NCBI GenBank assembly: GCA_039028155.1 | Contig: JBCCIS010000047.1 | Span: 1 to 40,312, forward strand | Reading direction: 5' to 3' | Origin: Pseudomonadota bacterium | Lineage (GTDB): Bacteria > Pseudomonadota > Alphaproteobacteria > SP197 | Length of the DNA stretch: 40,312 nt | In this document: one piece after another, positions 8,201-16,156 of the stretch | Numbering within the stretch: the first letter of the stretch is position 1 | How the letters are laid out: every line of letters starts with the position of its first letter | Position numbers and translations under genes: made by a program | Notes under the pieces: model-generated | Database searches by the model: none | What the model was told of the DNA's origin: nothing | The model's input: the letters and a program-made list of their open reading frames with translations, nothing else

Positions 8201-9073
8201 TTAGAACGAGATCGGTGCGAAGCGTGACGCAACCGCCGCGGCAGCCAACATAAGCACGAATGTACCCAACGACACGGTAACGACGGTGGTACCGCTCGGT
8301 TCGGGCATGCCACTGGCGTGGTGGTGCCCGCCGCCACCTTCGTGGCCGCCATGATGGGCGTGGCCGCTCATGGCATGGCCGGCGTGCTCGCCATGACTGC
8401 CCATCGCGGCCGCAGGCTTATCGGCTGACGACGCCGTCATCATGCCGTGCTTGTAGCCTTTGCCGACCAGCCAGGAGTTTATCGGATAGGCGGTGATCCC
8501 GCCGATCATCGTCGCCACGGACATGACACCCCAGAAGGCGGGGTTCCAGGGATTGTCGCCGTCGGGCACCACGTGCATCAGGATGACCATGGTCGGGATC
8601 ATGCCGAACATCACCATGTTCATGGAGACGGTCTCGGCGAAGAAGGTCTTCCTGACCGCGACCCAGTAGCTGCCGAACATGGACTTCATGAACAGCGCCT
8701 GGAAGACCAGGAGCCCGACCACGAAGGCCGACAGGTACTCGATGATCAGATCGATGCCGTTCGGCAGCATGAAGTGATAGACGATGGCGGCAGAGATGAT
8801 GATGCCGGTGGCGTCGCCCGCCAGACAGTGCGCCATCGACCCGATGGTCTGTTTCCAGTGCGGCGCGATAAAGGCGTCATGCGTGCCAGGCAGCGGCTGG
8901 CGGCAACTCAGCAGGTAGACGAACAGACCAATCGGGCCGGTGTAGAGCATGACCAGCACCCAGGCCAGTTTCATGACACCAACGGAAGGCGTATTCGTTG
9001 TCTGATCCCAGATGACGAAGACCACCGCGCCGAACGTCAACACGTACCAGACAAGCAAAGCTCCCATCAGCAT
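8201..9073 (-). CDS. DUF4396 multi-pass membrane protein with His-rich segment
   Basis: From ATG 9073 the protein has 290 residues; an in-frame GTG at 9154 would add 27 residues of arginine-rich sequence that look non-coding. GGAAG stands eight bases before the 9073 ATG. Hydrophobic segments run through most of the length, with HCLAGDATGIIISAAIVYHF and LNSWLVGKG-like conserved parts typical of DUF4396. Before the last membrane helix is a loop with about a dozen histidines and many glycines (region around plus-strand 8310-8410), which would bind metal ions. DUF4396 proteins often occur with copper-handling genes, but none is adjacent here. Transport or metal chaperoning is inference. Confidence 0.8.
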   Translation of the reverse strand: MLMGALLVWYVLTFGAVVFVIWDQTTNTPSVGVMKLAWVLVMLYTGPIGLFVYLLSCRQPLPGTHDAFIAPHWKQTIGSMAHCLAGDATGIIISAAIVYHFMLPNGIDLIIEYLSAFVVGLLVFQALFMKSMFGSYWVAVRKTFFAETVSMNMVMFGMIPTMVILMHVVPDGDNPWNPAFWGVMSVATMIGGITAYPINSWLVGKGYKHGMMTASSADKPAAAMGSHGEHAGHAMSGHAHHGGHEGGGGHHHASGMPEPSGTTVVTVSLGTFVLMLAAAAVASRFAPISF

Positions 9074-9194
9074 GACGGATGCTTCCCATGGATCGCCTCT
9101 ATGGACGGCCGGCCGTTTGGCGCTGCGTCGACCATCTTGCCCCCCTTCCGACACTCATGGTGGACGCATAGGCTCGATCTGTGAAGTGGTCGTG

Positions 9195-10262
9195 TCAAAC
9201 AGCCGCAGGCCGCATCAATCGAAGGTAGGTGAACCGGGCGAGACGGCGTGTTATGCGCCACGCGATCCAGCCGGGGATCGAGGCCAGAACGCCATAGAGC
9301 GCGGCAACAAGAATGCGCATCAGGGGCCAGCCACGCTTGAACAGGCGCAGGCTTGTCTTGCCGGTGAGTTCGATGACCGCACGCGTTTTCTTGCCAAGCA
9401 CCTTGGCCATGGCGGCGACCCCGCCGATCTCCGCGGCGCTTTCGATATGAGGTAGGATGCGCAGCGTTTCCGCCGGGCCGAGACGCGAGGCGATATCGCC
9501 GACCTCGTCCAGTGTCGCGACGAGGCGACTATGGCGGGCCGTTTCCAGATGTTTACCGGCGACGCGTCTCAATCCGGCGATGTCGGTGGCGTCGATGCCG
9601 GCCAGGTCCGTCTTCAACCGGGGCATGTCGATGGCCTGGCGGGCCATACCGACCATGTCGTCGAGCAGGGGAGCGGCCAAGCGTCCCGTGCGCTTCGCGG
9701 CTTTCGTTACCGATGCACCGACCCTGACCGGCAGCGCCGCGCCGCCTGTTGCCCAGGTCGCCGTGGTGATGCCTAAGCCGACGCCAGACAGGATCAGAAT
9801 GAACTCATCATAGGGTTCGCCCGCGACCATCGCACTGCCCTCAAGGGCGATGTCCCGGACATCGCCGACGACGGTCAGGTCGGATGCCACGGCGCCGCCG
9901 AACGAGGCGAGGTCGTCGGTCTCGCCGGTCACGAAACCCGTCGCGAAGCTGGTGCTTTCGCGCCAGGTGCTCTGCCAGATGCCGTGGGCTTCGTTCAGCT
10001 CGGCGTGCACCTCGGGAGGCAGGCTGTAACCCGCAAACGTCGCAGTTTCGGCGTAGACGTCGGCGGTCTCGATGTCGTCGGCGGCCAGGGCCGACTCGAT
10101 GCGCGCGGCAAAGTCGTCAGCGGTCATCGTGGCGCGCAGGGCGTCATGAACCACCATCGCATCCGTACGATCGTCGGCCAAAACGATCACGACCGCCGCG
10201 ATGGCCGCCACCCAGAACAAGACGATTGCCGCGTATGTCCACCACCTGCCCATGACCGCCAT
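9195..10262 (-). CDS. Uncharacterised membrane protein
   Basis: 355 residues from ATG 10262 (TTG 10274 and ATG 10253 are alternatives; none has a strong ribosome site). An N-terminal hydrophobic helix (WTYAAIVLFWVAAIAAVVIV) is followed by an Ala/Asp/Glu-rich helical region, a central Gly-rich hydrophobic stretch (FILILSGVGLGITTATWATG) and a basic C-terminal membrane segment. I do not recognise a named domain. The central stretch and flanking amphipathic helices suggest a membrane-inserted or membrane-remodelling protein, but that is only an impression. Composition matches the neighbours. It is not clearly in an operon: 122 bases separate it from the cysteine hydrolase stop. Confidence 0.75.
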   Translation of the reverse strand: MAVMGRWWTYAAIVLFWVAAIAAVVIVLADDRTDAMVVHDALRATMTADDFAARIESALAADDIETADVYAETATFAGYSLPPEVHAELNEAHGIWQSTWRESTSFATGFVTGETDDLASFGGAVASDLTVVGDVRDIALEGSAMVAGEPYDEFILILSGVGLGITTATWATGGAALPVRVGASVTKAAKRTGRLAAPLLDDMVGMARQAIDMPRLKTDLAGIDATDIAGLRRVAGKHLETARHSRLVATLDEVGDIASRLGPAETLRILPHIESAAEIGGVAAMAKVLGKKTRAVIELTGKTSLRLFKRGWPLMRILVAALYGVLASIPGWIAWRITRRLARFTYLRLMRPAAV

Positions 10263-10396
10263 GGTGACGCGCAAATGCAGGCAAAATCATGACATTTCAA
10301 TAAGTTGAGGGTTGAGCTGCACCTAGCAGTTCAACGCTCTCTACAAGTCATCTCGCTGACAGATACAAGCGGATTTTCCCCAGCTAAGTCCGGGGC

Positions 10397-11002
10397 TTAG
10401 GCGGCTTTCTTCAGGCGATCGAACGCCGCGATCACATCGGCCGTCGAGCACCGCGCGCCGGTCTGCAGATACTCCATGGCATCCAGCGACGCCTCGTGAC
10501 GGGCATAAGTGGAACCGCCAACGCAATCCTCGACCACGCGCATGTAGTAGTCGTGTTGATGGCCGTCGACAAAGGTGTAGTGGACGCAGACATCGGTCAG
10601 TTCGCCGCACAGGATCAGGGTATCGGCCTTCAGACCTTTCAGCAGGATTTCCAGATCGGTGCCGAAAAACGCCGAATAGCGCCGTTTTACGATGTGATAC
10701 TCGCCCTCTTGCGGCCGCACGCGGTGATGAATGGCCGTGCTGGGCACGCCGTCGACACAGTGGACGTCCTCGCTGCCGTCGAGTTCCCGGCCAAAATCGA
10801 CGTGGTCCGGGCGATGCACCTCCTGGATGAACACAAGCGGGATGCCGTTCTGCCGCGCGGCGCCGACCAGTTTTTCGGCGTTGTCGAGCAGTCGGTCACG
10901 GTCCCCCATATAGGGAATGCCTGAATCACCGGAGTCGTCGTTATTGCCGCCTTGAATGTCGATTACGATCAGGACCGGCTGTCCTTCGATAAAAGCTGGC
11001 AT
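10397..11002 (-). CDS. Isochorismatase-family cysteine hydrolase
   Basis: 201 residues starting at ATG 11002, which follows an excellent AAGGAGG. The longer frame to 11101 has no such site. The catalytic triad of the family is visible: D15 in VIDIQ, K106 in VKRRYSAFFGT and C139 in ELTDVCVHYT, with the usual cis-peptide context before the Cys. The fold is the cysteine-hydrolase alpha/beta type used by nicotinamidases, N-carbamoylsarcosine amidases, biuret and ureidoacrylate hydrolases. The insertion IQGGNNDDSGDSGIPYMGDR near the first active residue is longer than in nicotinamidases and argues for an amidase with another substrate. Neighbours do not reveal the substrate. Confidence 0.88.
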   Translation of the reverse strand: MPAFIEGQPVLIVIDIQGGNNDDSGDSGIPYMGDRDRLLDNAEKLVGAARQNGIPLVFIQEVHRPDHVDFGRELDGSEDVHCVDGVPSTAIHHRVRPQEGEYHIVKRRYSAFFGTDLEILLKGLKADTLILCGELTDVCVHYTFVDGHQHDYYMRVVEDCVGGSTYARHEASLDAMEYLQTGARCSTADVIAAFDRLKKAA

Positions 11003-11054
11003 CGGAACCTCCTTCGTCGGATCGGACCATTCTAGGCCTTTTGCCGGCGTGCGC

Positions 11055-11576
11055 CTACAGCGTGCGGCCCATGAACACCCGCCGGGTCGTATCCAGCCCA
11101 AACGCGGCTTCCTCGGCTTCGATCGCCCGCAAGGCTGGTGTCAATTCGGCATGCTCTAGACGCCGGAAGCCTAACCGCTCGTAGTAGGGCGCGTTCCATG
11201 GAACATCGGCGAAGGTCGAGAGCATGACGGTGCTGTCGCCGCGATCCCGGGCGGCATCACAGACCGCGGCGATCAACCGTCCACCAATGCCACGGCGCTG
11301 ATAGGCACGCATCACATCGAGCTCCTGGATATAGAGCGCGCCGTCGACGAGCCGGGCAAGAACAAACCCGATCGGCACATCGTTGCCGTCGCAGGCGACC
11401 CAAAGCTGCGACTCTGCTTGCGCCTCGCGAAGGGTTTCAATGTCGGTCGGCGGGTCATTGCTGATCTCGGCCATGCCGATCTCGACAAAAACACCGGCAG
11501 CGTCGTTCTCGATCAGGCGGCAGGCCTGCAGGTCTTCGCGTTGCGCCAGGCGTATCTGGATGGTGTTGTCAGGCGT
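11055..11576 (-). CDS. GNAT-family N-acetyltransferase with no orthodox start codon
   Basis: The acetyl-CoA site is clear: ELDVMRAYQRRGIGGRLIAAV followed by WNAPYYERLGFR. The first ATG (11474) would give 139 residues and would omit the first strand and helix. The same frame continues upstream as IQIRLAQREDLQACRLIEND, which is a typical GNAT N terminus. No ATG, GTG or TTG occurs before the stop of the preceding MOSC gene, which lies in the same frame. GAGGAG immediately after that TGA sits eight bases before an ACG at 11576-11574, so I place the start there (173 residues). Alternatives are an ATC or CTG start, read-through from the MOSC gene, a sequencing error, or use of the truncated ATG form. 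Confidence 0.75.
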   Translation of the reverse strand, partial: TPDNTIQIRLAQREDLQACRLIENDAAGVFVEIGMAEISNDPPTDIETLREAQAESQLWVACDGNDVPIGFVLARLVDGALYIQELDVMRAYQRRGIGGRLIAAVCDAARDRGDSTVMLSTFADVPWNAPYYERLGFRRLEHAELTPALRAIEAEEAAFGLDTTRRVFMGRTL

Positions 11577-11588
11577 TGGAAGGGCTCC

Positions 11589-12029
11589 TCAGTCTTCCAA
11601 CGCGACGGCGTCGCCGACCGCGACATGGCCCGGCGACGTGACACGGCAGGTGACGCCGCCGCGCCAATCCGGCGTCAGGGCCTGGCGCAGACCGGCGACC
11701 TGTTCTTCCATGCGGTTGCACGGGTCGGTCTCGCCGGTGATCTGAAGCGCCAGATCGCCAATTCGGATGGTCTTGCCGACCTTGCCCTCGACGCGCAGTC
11801 CTTCGATCAAGATGTTGGAGCGCCGGGTCGTCCAGGGGATTTCCTTGCCCAGCTCGTCGCAGGCCGCCTGCCAGCTTTCTTTGGTCAGGACGGTGACTTG
11901 CCGGTCGTCGGGGTCGCCGCGGTAGTCGCCGTCAACGCCGGCCTCCAGCGAGACGCCGGTTTCCTTGATTTCTTCCATGGGCGCCCGCGACTTCTCTCTG
12001 CGTGCGATCGAAAGAACACGTCCCGTCAT
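11589..12029 (-). CDS. MOSC domain protein
   Basis: 146 residues forming a compact single MOSC domain, with the conserved stretch RSNILIEGLR, IRIGDLALQITGETDPCNRME and GGVTCRVTSPGHVAVGD. The Cys in DPCNR is the family's likely sulfur-carrying residue. MOSC domains are found in molybdenum-cofactor sulfurases and YiiM/YcbX-type proteins. Standalone short members probably act in Moco-linked sulfur transfer or reduction of N-hydroxylated compounds. No molybdenum enzyme gene is in the window. A GNAT gene follows in the same reading frame directly after the TGA. Confidence 0.85.
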   Translation of the reverse strand: MTGRVLSIARREKSRAPMEEIKETGVSLEAGVDGDYRGDPDDRQVTVLTKESWQAACDELGKEIPWTTRRSNILIEGLRVEGKVGKTIRIGDLALQITGETDPCNRMEEQVAGLRQALTPDWRGGVTCRVTSPGHVAVGDAVALED

Positions 12030-12196
12030 GGCCGGTATCTCCGCTTCCTGATTGATCGGGGCGCATCCTGTCGTCTATGGCGGTGTCGCGCAAGGTTTCA
12101 GCCCCAGCGATGCAGGTTATGCTTGGTCCCAGCAGGCAGGCGTGTCGCAAAGGCGCCTCTTTCGCTTGCCAGGATCCCAAGAAAAGGGCGGATAGC

Positions 12197-13219
12197 ATGA
12201 CGACAACGACCAATCGCCAGATCACCCTCGCCAAACGCCCGGTCGGATTGCCGACCGACGATGACCTGAAGCTTGTTGAGGGTCCTTTGCCTGAACCGGG
12301 CGAGGGCGAGGCTCTGGTCCGCACGATCTATCTCAGCCTCGACCCCTACATGCGCGGCATGATGGACGATGCGGAGTCCTATGAGGCGCCGATCGGCCTT
12401 GGCGAGGTTATCGTCGGTGGTACGGTCGGCGAGGTCGTTGAGTCCAAGTCTTCCGCCGTGGCGGTCGGCGAAGTGGTCGAAGCCTATTCCGGGTGGCAGG
12501 ACTACGCTGTCTTCCCCGGGAATCATCTTCGCAAGCTCGATCCGACGTTGGCGCCGCTGACAACCGCGCTCGGCGTGCTCGGCATGCCAGGGTTGACCGC
12601 CTATCACGGTCTGCTGGAGGTCGGTCAGCCCAAGGCGGGAGAAACCGTCTTCGTTTCCGCCGCGTCTGGCGCCGTCGGGGCGACGGTCGGGCAGATCGCC
12701 AAGATCAAGGGCTGTCGTGTCGCCGGCTGCGCCGGATCGGACGCCAAGGTGGCCTACTGCCTGGACGACTGCGGCTACGACGCCTGCTTCAACTACAAGG
12801 CATGCGGCGACATTGCCGATGCCATGCGCGCGGCCTGCCCGGACGGCATCGATGTCTACTTCGAGAACGTCGGCGGTGTGATCGGCCGCACCGCGTTCGA
12901 TCAACTCAATCTTCACGGCCGCGTCGCCGTATGCGGCACGATTTCCGGCTACAACGCCACCGCTCCGGAGATGGTGCCCGACGAGCTCTGGAAGTTCATC
13001 GTCAAGCGCGCGCGCATGGAAGGACTGCTGGTAACCGACTTCGCCGATAAGCACGCCGCGGCGCTCGCCGAGATGGCGGGCTGGATCAAGGATGGCCGCC
13101 TGACCTATCGCGAGACCATTGTCGACGGGCTGGAGAACGCGCCAAGCGCGTTCAATGGCCTGTTCAGCGGCGACAACTTCGGTAAGCTGATCATCCGGGT
13201 TTCCGACGAGCCGGCCTAG
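12197..13219 (+). CDS. NADP-dependent MDR oxidoreductase (curcumin/prostaglandin reductase type)
   Basis: 340 residues from ATG 12197; the longer frame to 12077 has no domain sequence. It is a zinc-independent medium-chain dehydrogenase: N-terminal YLSLDPYMRGMM, the dinucleotide motif ASGAVGATVGQIAKIKGC and YFENVGG in the second domain. These match the leukotriene B4 12-hydroxydehydrogenase/curcumin reductase (CurA) group, which reduces alpha,beta-unsaturated ketones and aldehydes with NADPH. Zinc-ligand cysteines of alcohol dehydrogenases are absent at the usual places. The stop overlaps the region just before a small secreted protein gene. Confidence 0.9.
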   Translation: MTTTTNRQITLAKRPVGLPTDDDLKLVEGPLPEPGEGEALVRTIYLSLDPYMRGMMDDAESYEAPIGLGEVIVGGTVGEVVESKSSAVAVGEVVEAYSGWQDYAVFPGNHLRKLDPTLAPLTTALGVLGMPGLTAYHGLLEVGQPKAGETVFVSAASGAVGATVGQIAKIKGCRVAGCAGSDAKVAYCLDDCGYDACFNYKACGDIADAMRAACPDGIDVYFENVGGVIGRTAFDQLNLHGRVAVCGTISGYNATAPEMVPDELWKFIVKRARMEGLLVTDFADKHAAALAEMAGWIKDGRLTYRETIVDGLENAPSAFNGLFSGDNFGKLIIRVSDEPA

Positions 13220-13266
13220 TGAATCACCGGATGCATGTATTCAACGGTTTAGGGTGGAGTCTTACG

Positions 13267-13533
13267 ATGCGTATTGTCTTGTCGCTTATGGTCGTTCTTA
13301 TGCTGACGCCGGCCACTGTCCATGCCCAATACGATGACCCCGACGCCGATTTGCTGAACATCGAACCTGGCACTGTCGATCCCGACAGCGATCAGATCGA
13401 CATCCCGTTGGGCGATGACAGCAGCGCCAAGGATGCGGAGACCGATCGGGTCACCGAAGAGACGCTGTGCTGTCAGATGCCCGATGACGTGCGTGCGGCC
13501 GACGAGCTCTGCGCGAACGTCGAATGCCCGTGA
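13267..13533 (+). CDS. Small secreted acidic protein
   Basis: 88 residues from ATG 13267, which follows GGTGGAG. A signal peptide is clear: MRIVLSLMVVLMLTPATVHA with cleavage after AHA-like VHA, giving a mature protein that starts QYDD. The mature part is strongly acidic (many Asp/Glu) and ends with a four-cysteine segment (CC near residue 71, then two more Cys within the last eight residues), compatible with two disulfides. I do not recognise the family. It begins 47 bases after the MDR gene and ends three bases before the convergent acyl-CoA dehydrogenase stop. A periplasmic or surface role is inferred from the signal peptide only. Confidence 0.65.
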   Translation: MRIVLSLMVVLMLTPATVHAQYDDPDADLLNIEPGTVDPDSDQIDIPLGDDSSAKDAETDRVTEETLCCQMPDDVRAADELCANVECP

Positions 13534-13536
13534 CGT

Positions 13537-14670
13537 CTAGCTAAGCGCCGCGAACCGTTCGAGGTGCCAGTCGATGTCGCCGAACAGCCGGGCGACGATG
13601 GTCAGGCGCTTGAAGTAATGGCCCGCCGCGTATTCTTCGGTCATACCGATACCGCCGTGGAGCTGAATCGCCTCCTGACCGACGAGGCGGCCTGACTTGC
13701 CGATCTGCGCCTTCATGGCCGAGACCGCCAGGCGGCGTTCGTCCCGGTCATCGCTGTCGACATCGTTCATGTAGACCGTGGTGAGGGAGCGCGCTTCTTC
13801 AAGCGCAACGAACATGTCGACCATGCGGTGCTGCAGCGCCTGGAACTTGCCGATCGGTTGACCGAACTGCTCGCGGGTCTTGGAGTAGTCGATGGTGAGG
13901 TCGTTCAAGGCCGCCATCAGGCCGAGTGCCTCGCCGCATAGCGCCGCGGCGCCGCGGTCGACGGTTTCCTCGATGATCGGATAGGCCGCACCTTCCTCAC
14001 CGATCAGCGCGTCTGAGGGGACCTCCACGCCTTCGAACACGATCTCGGCGGCGCGGCTGCCGTCGTTCGTGGCGTATCCCCTGCGGCTCACGCCCTTTGC
14101 ATCGGTGTCGACCAAAAACAGCGAGAGACCGTCCTCGTCACGGTCGCCGCCGGCCGTGCGGGCGCTCACCACCAGGCGGTCGGCCGTATCACCGTTCAGC
14201 ACGACCGACTTCGCGCCGTCCAGGCGGTAGCCGCCGCCTTGGCTTTTGGCGGTGGTCGTCACCGCGGCGATGTCGTTGCGTGATTGTCGCTCGCCGTGGG
14301 CAAACGCAAGCAGCGTCTCGCCGGCCACGAGGGAAGGCAAGACGTCCTGCTGCTGCGCCGGCGTACCAGCCCGCGCCAGCGTGCCGCCGCCCAGAACGAC
14401 GCTTGCCAGGAACGGCTCGTTGACCAGGCCCTTGCCGAGAGACTCAGAGAGGATGGCGACATCCTTGGCGCCGCCGAACCCGCCGACGTCTTCAGGCAGG
14501 CCTATCCCGAGCCAGCCCAACTCGGCGAAGGTCTTCCAGATTTCCGGCCGGAAACCCTGTTCGCTCTTCGCCGCCGCGCGGCGGTCGTTAAACGGATAGT
14601 CGCGCTCGACGAAACGGTCGGCGCTCTCCTTTATCAACTGTTGCTCGCTGGAGAGCTCCAGGTCGATCAT
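13537..14670 (-). CDS. Acyl-CoA dehydrogenase family protein
   Basis: 377 residues from ATG 14670, which has GGGAG seven bases upstream; an in-frame GTG sits one codon earlier. FAD-dependent desaturation of acyl-CoA is the family role. N-terminal helical domain, central beta domain and C-terminal helices are all present, with KTREQFGQPIGKFQALQHRMVDM and AIQLHGGIGMTEEYAAGHYFKRL as the characteristic C-terminal motifs. The usual Glu base position in the C-terminal part lies near EEYAAGHYF, typical of the PimC/PimD or steroid-side-chain subfamily rather than short-chain enzymes. It follows a second dehydrogenase gene by 53 bases, and the pair may form a heteromeric enzyme of the kind known for steroid and pimeloyl-CoA degradation. 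Confidence 0.9.
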   Translation of the reverse strand: MIDLELSSEQQLIKESADRFVERDYPFNDRRAAAKSEQGFRPEIWKTFAELGWLGIGLPEDVGGFGGAKDVAILSESLGKGLVNEPFLASVVLGGGTLARAGTPAQQQDVLPSLVAGETLLAFAHGERQSRNDIAAVTTTAKSQGGGYRLDGAKSVVLNGDTADRLVVSARTAGGDRDEDGLSLFLVDTDAKGVSRRGYATNDGSRAAEIVFEGVEVPSDALIGEEGAAYPIIEETVDRGAAALCGEALGLMAALNDLTIDYSKTREQFGQPIGKFQALQHRMVDMFVALEEARSLTTVYMNDVDSDDRDERRLAVSAMKAQIGKSGRLVGQEAIQLHGGIGMTEEYAAGHYFKRLTIVARLFGDIDWHLERFAALS

Positions 14671-14723
14671 CACGTCACTCCCACGGGGTCACATTAGTTT
14701 GTTATTCGCTACTTTCGCGGATG

Positions 14724-15920
14724 CTAGAGACCCAGCACCGCCTTGGCGATGATGTTTTTCTGGATCTCGTTCGAGCCGCCATAGATCGTCACCTTGCGGG
14801 TGTTGAAGTAGGTCGGCGCCGCCGGCATGGCGTAGTCAGGGCCGACCGGCTCCTCGTTCCAGCCGTCTTCCATGGCCTCGGGAATGAAGGGCAGGGCGTA
14901 GTTGCCGACCGCGTCCATGGTGAGTTCGGTAAGCGCCTGATCGATCTCGGTGCCGCGGATCTTGATGAATGAGGCTTCCGGGCCCGGCGTTTTGCCGGCG
15001 ACCTGATCGGCCAGAAGACGCAAGGTGGTCGCCTCCAGCGCCAGGATCTGAATTTCCGTATCCGCCACCTTGTGACGGAAGCGCGGGTTGTCGATCAGCG
15101 GCTTGTCGCCGTCCATTTCGTTGGCCGCGATTTCCTTCACGCGCCGCAACGCGCGCTTGGCCTGGGGTATGCCGGCCATGTTGGTACGCTCATACCCCAG
15201 CAGGAACTTCGCATAGGTCCAACCCTTGTCCTGCTCGCCGATCAGATTGGCGACCGGCACACGCACGTCGTCAAACATGACGGTATTGACCTCGTGGCCG
15301 CCCTCCATGGTGATGATCGGGTTGATGGTGATGCCCGGGCTCTTCATGTCGATCAGCAGGAATGAGATACCTTCCTGCTTCTTGCCGCTGCTGTCGGTGC
15401 GGACCAGGCAGAACATCCAGTCGGCCCAATGGGCCATCGTCGTCCACGTCTTGCCGCCGTTGACCACGTAGTGGTCGCCGTCCAGGACTGCTTTGCACTT
15501 TAGGCTGGCAAGGTCGGAGCCGGAATTGGGTTCCGAATAACCCTGACACCAGAAGACGTCTGCGTTGAGAATGCTGGGCAAATGCTGTTTCTTCTGTTCC
15601 TCGGTGCCGAAGTGCATGATGACAGGCGCCACCATGTCAGGGCCAAACGGCATCTCGCCAGGTGCGCCGGCCTCACCCAGCTCGGTCTCGAAGATGTAGT
15701 GCTGGATCGGGCTCCAATCGCAGCCGCCGTACTCGGTCGGCCAGTGCGAGCACGCCCAGCCCTTGGCGTGGAGCTTCTTGTGCCATGAGACGTAGTCGTC
15801 CCGGCTCAAACCGTGACCGCCCAAGACCTTCTCGCTGATCGCCGGCGGCAGTTCGGCGGCAAGAAACGCCCTGACCTCGTCGCGGAAGGCGCGATCGGCA
15901 TCACTCAGGTTCATCTGCAT
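14724..15920 (-). CDS. Acyl-CoA dehydrogenase family protein (PimC-like large partner)
   Basis: 398 residues from ATG 15920 behind GGAGA. Motifs: WCQGYSEPNSGSDLASLKC (FAD/substrate binding), NGGKTWTTMAHWADWMFCLVRT, and the C-terminal YGGSNEIQKNIIAKAVLGL. The sequence organisation matches the larger member of acyl-CoA dehydrogenase pairs such as pimeloyl-CoA dehydrogenase large subunit. The adjacent downstream gene (13537-14670) is a smaller, divergent paralogue, which supports a two-subunit complex. The substrate is not determined; dicarboxyl-CoA or branched acyl-CoA are reasonable candidates. Confidence 0.9.
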   Translation of the reverse strand: MQMNLSDADRAFRDEVRAFLAAELPPAISEKVLGGHGLSRDDYVSWHKKLHAKGWACSHWPTEYGGCDWSPIQHYIFETELGEAGAPGEMPFGPDMVAPVIMHFGTEEQKKQHLPSILNADVFWCQGYSEPNSGSDLASLKCKAVLDGDHYVVNGGKTWTTMAHWADWMFCLVRTDSSGKKQEGISFLLIDMKSPGITINPIITMEGGHEVNTVMFDDVRVPVANLIGEQDKGWTYAKFLLGYERTNMAGIPQAKRALRRVKEIAANEMDGDKPLIDNPRFRHKVADTEIQILALEATTLRLLADQVAGKTPGPEASFIKIRGTEIDQALTELTMDAVGNYALPFIPEAMEDGWNEEPVGPDYAMPAAPTYFNTRKVTIYGGSNEIQKNIIAKAVLGL

Positions 15921-16156
15921 GGCGGTCTCCGAGAGTCCAGAATGGCGGTAAGGGATTGGATGCTAGTTGATCTGGCGCCAAAGAGAACGGTTTTTTGCGC
16001 GCTTGCGTAGCGATCTGGGCTCGCCCGTGCGACGGATGCAATTGAAACACTTCTCCTCTGGGACATGACATTTAACTGAAACATGACGCTCCCCAAATCG
16101 CCGATTGCACGGTGGTGTCCTTGTGCCCGCCGCCGCAGACGCGAACGGAGGGGCTC

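Noticed and set aside
10373-10397. CCCC/GGGG hairpin after the cysteine hydrolase gene
   Set aside because: The short stem is followed on the gene strand by A rather than T residues, so it is not a convincing terminator.
16036-16070. TTGAAA with ATGACA 17 bases later as a promoter for the GNAT gene
   Set aside because: The -10 match is poor and the element is too common in GC-rich intergenic DNA to call.
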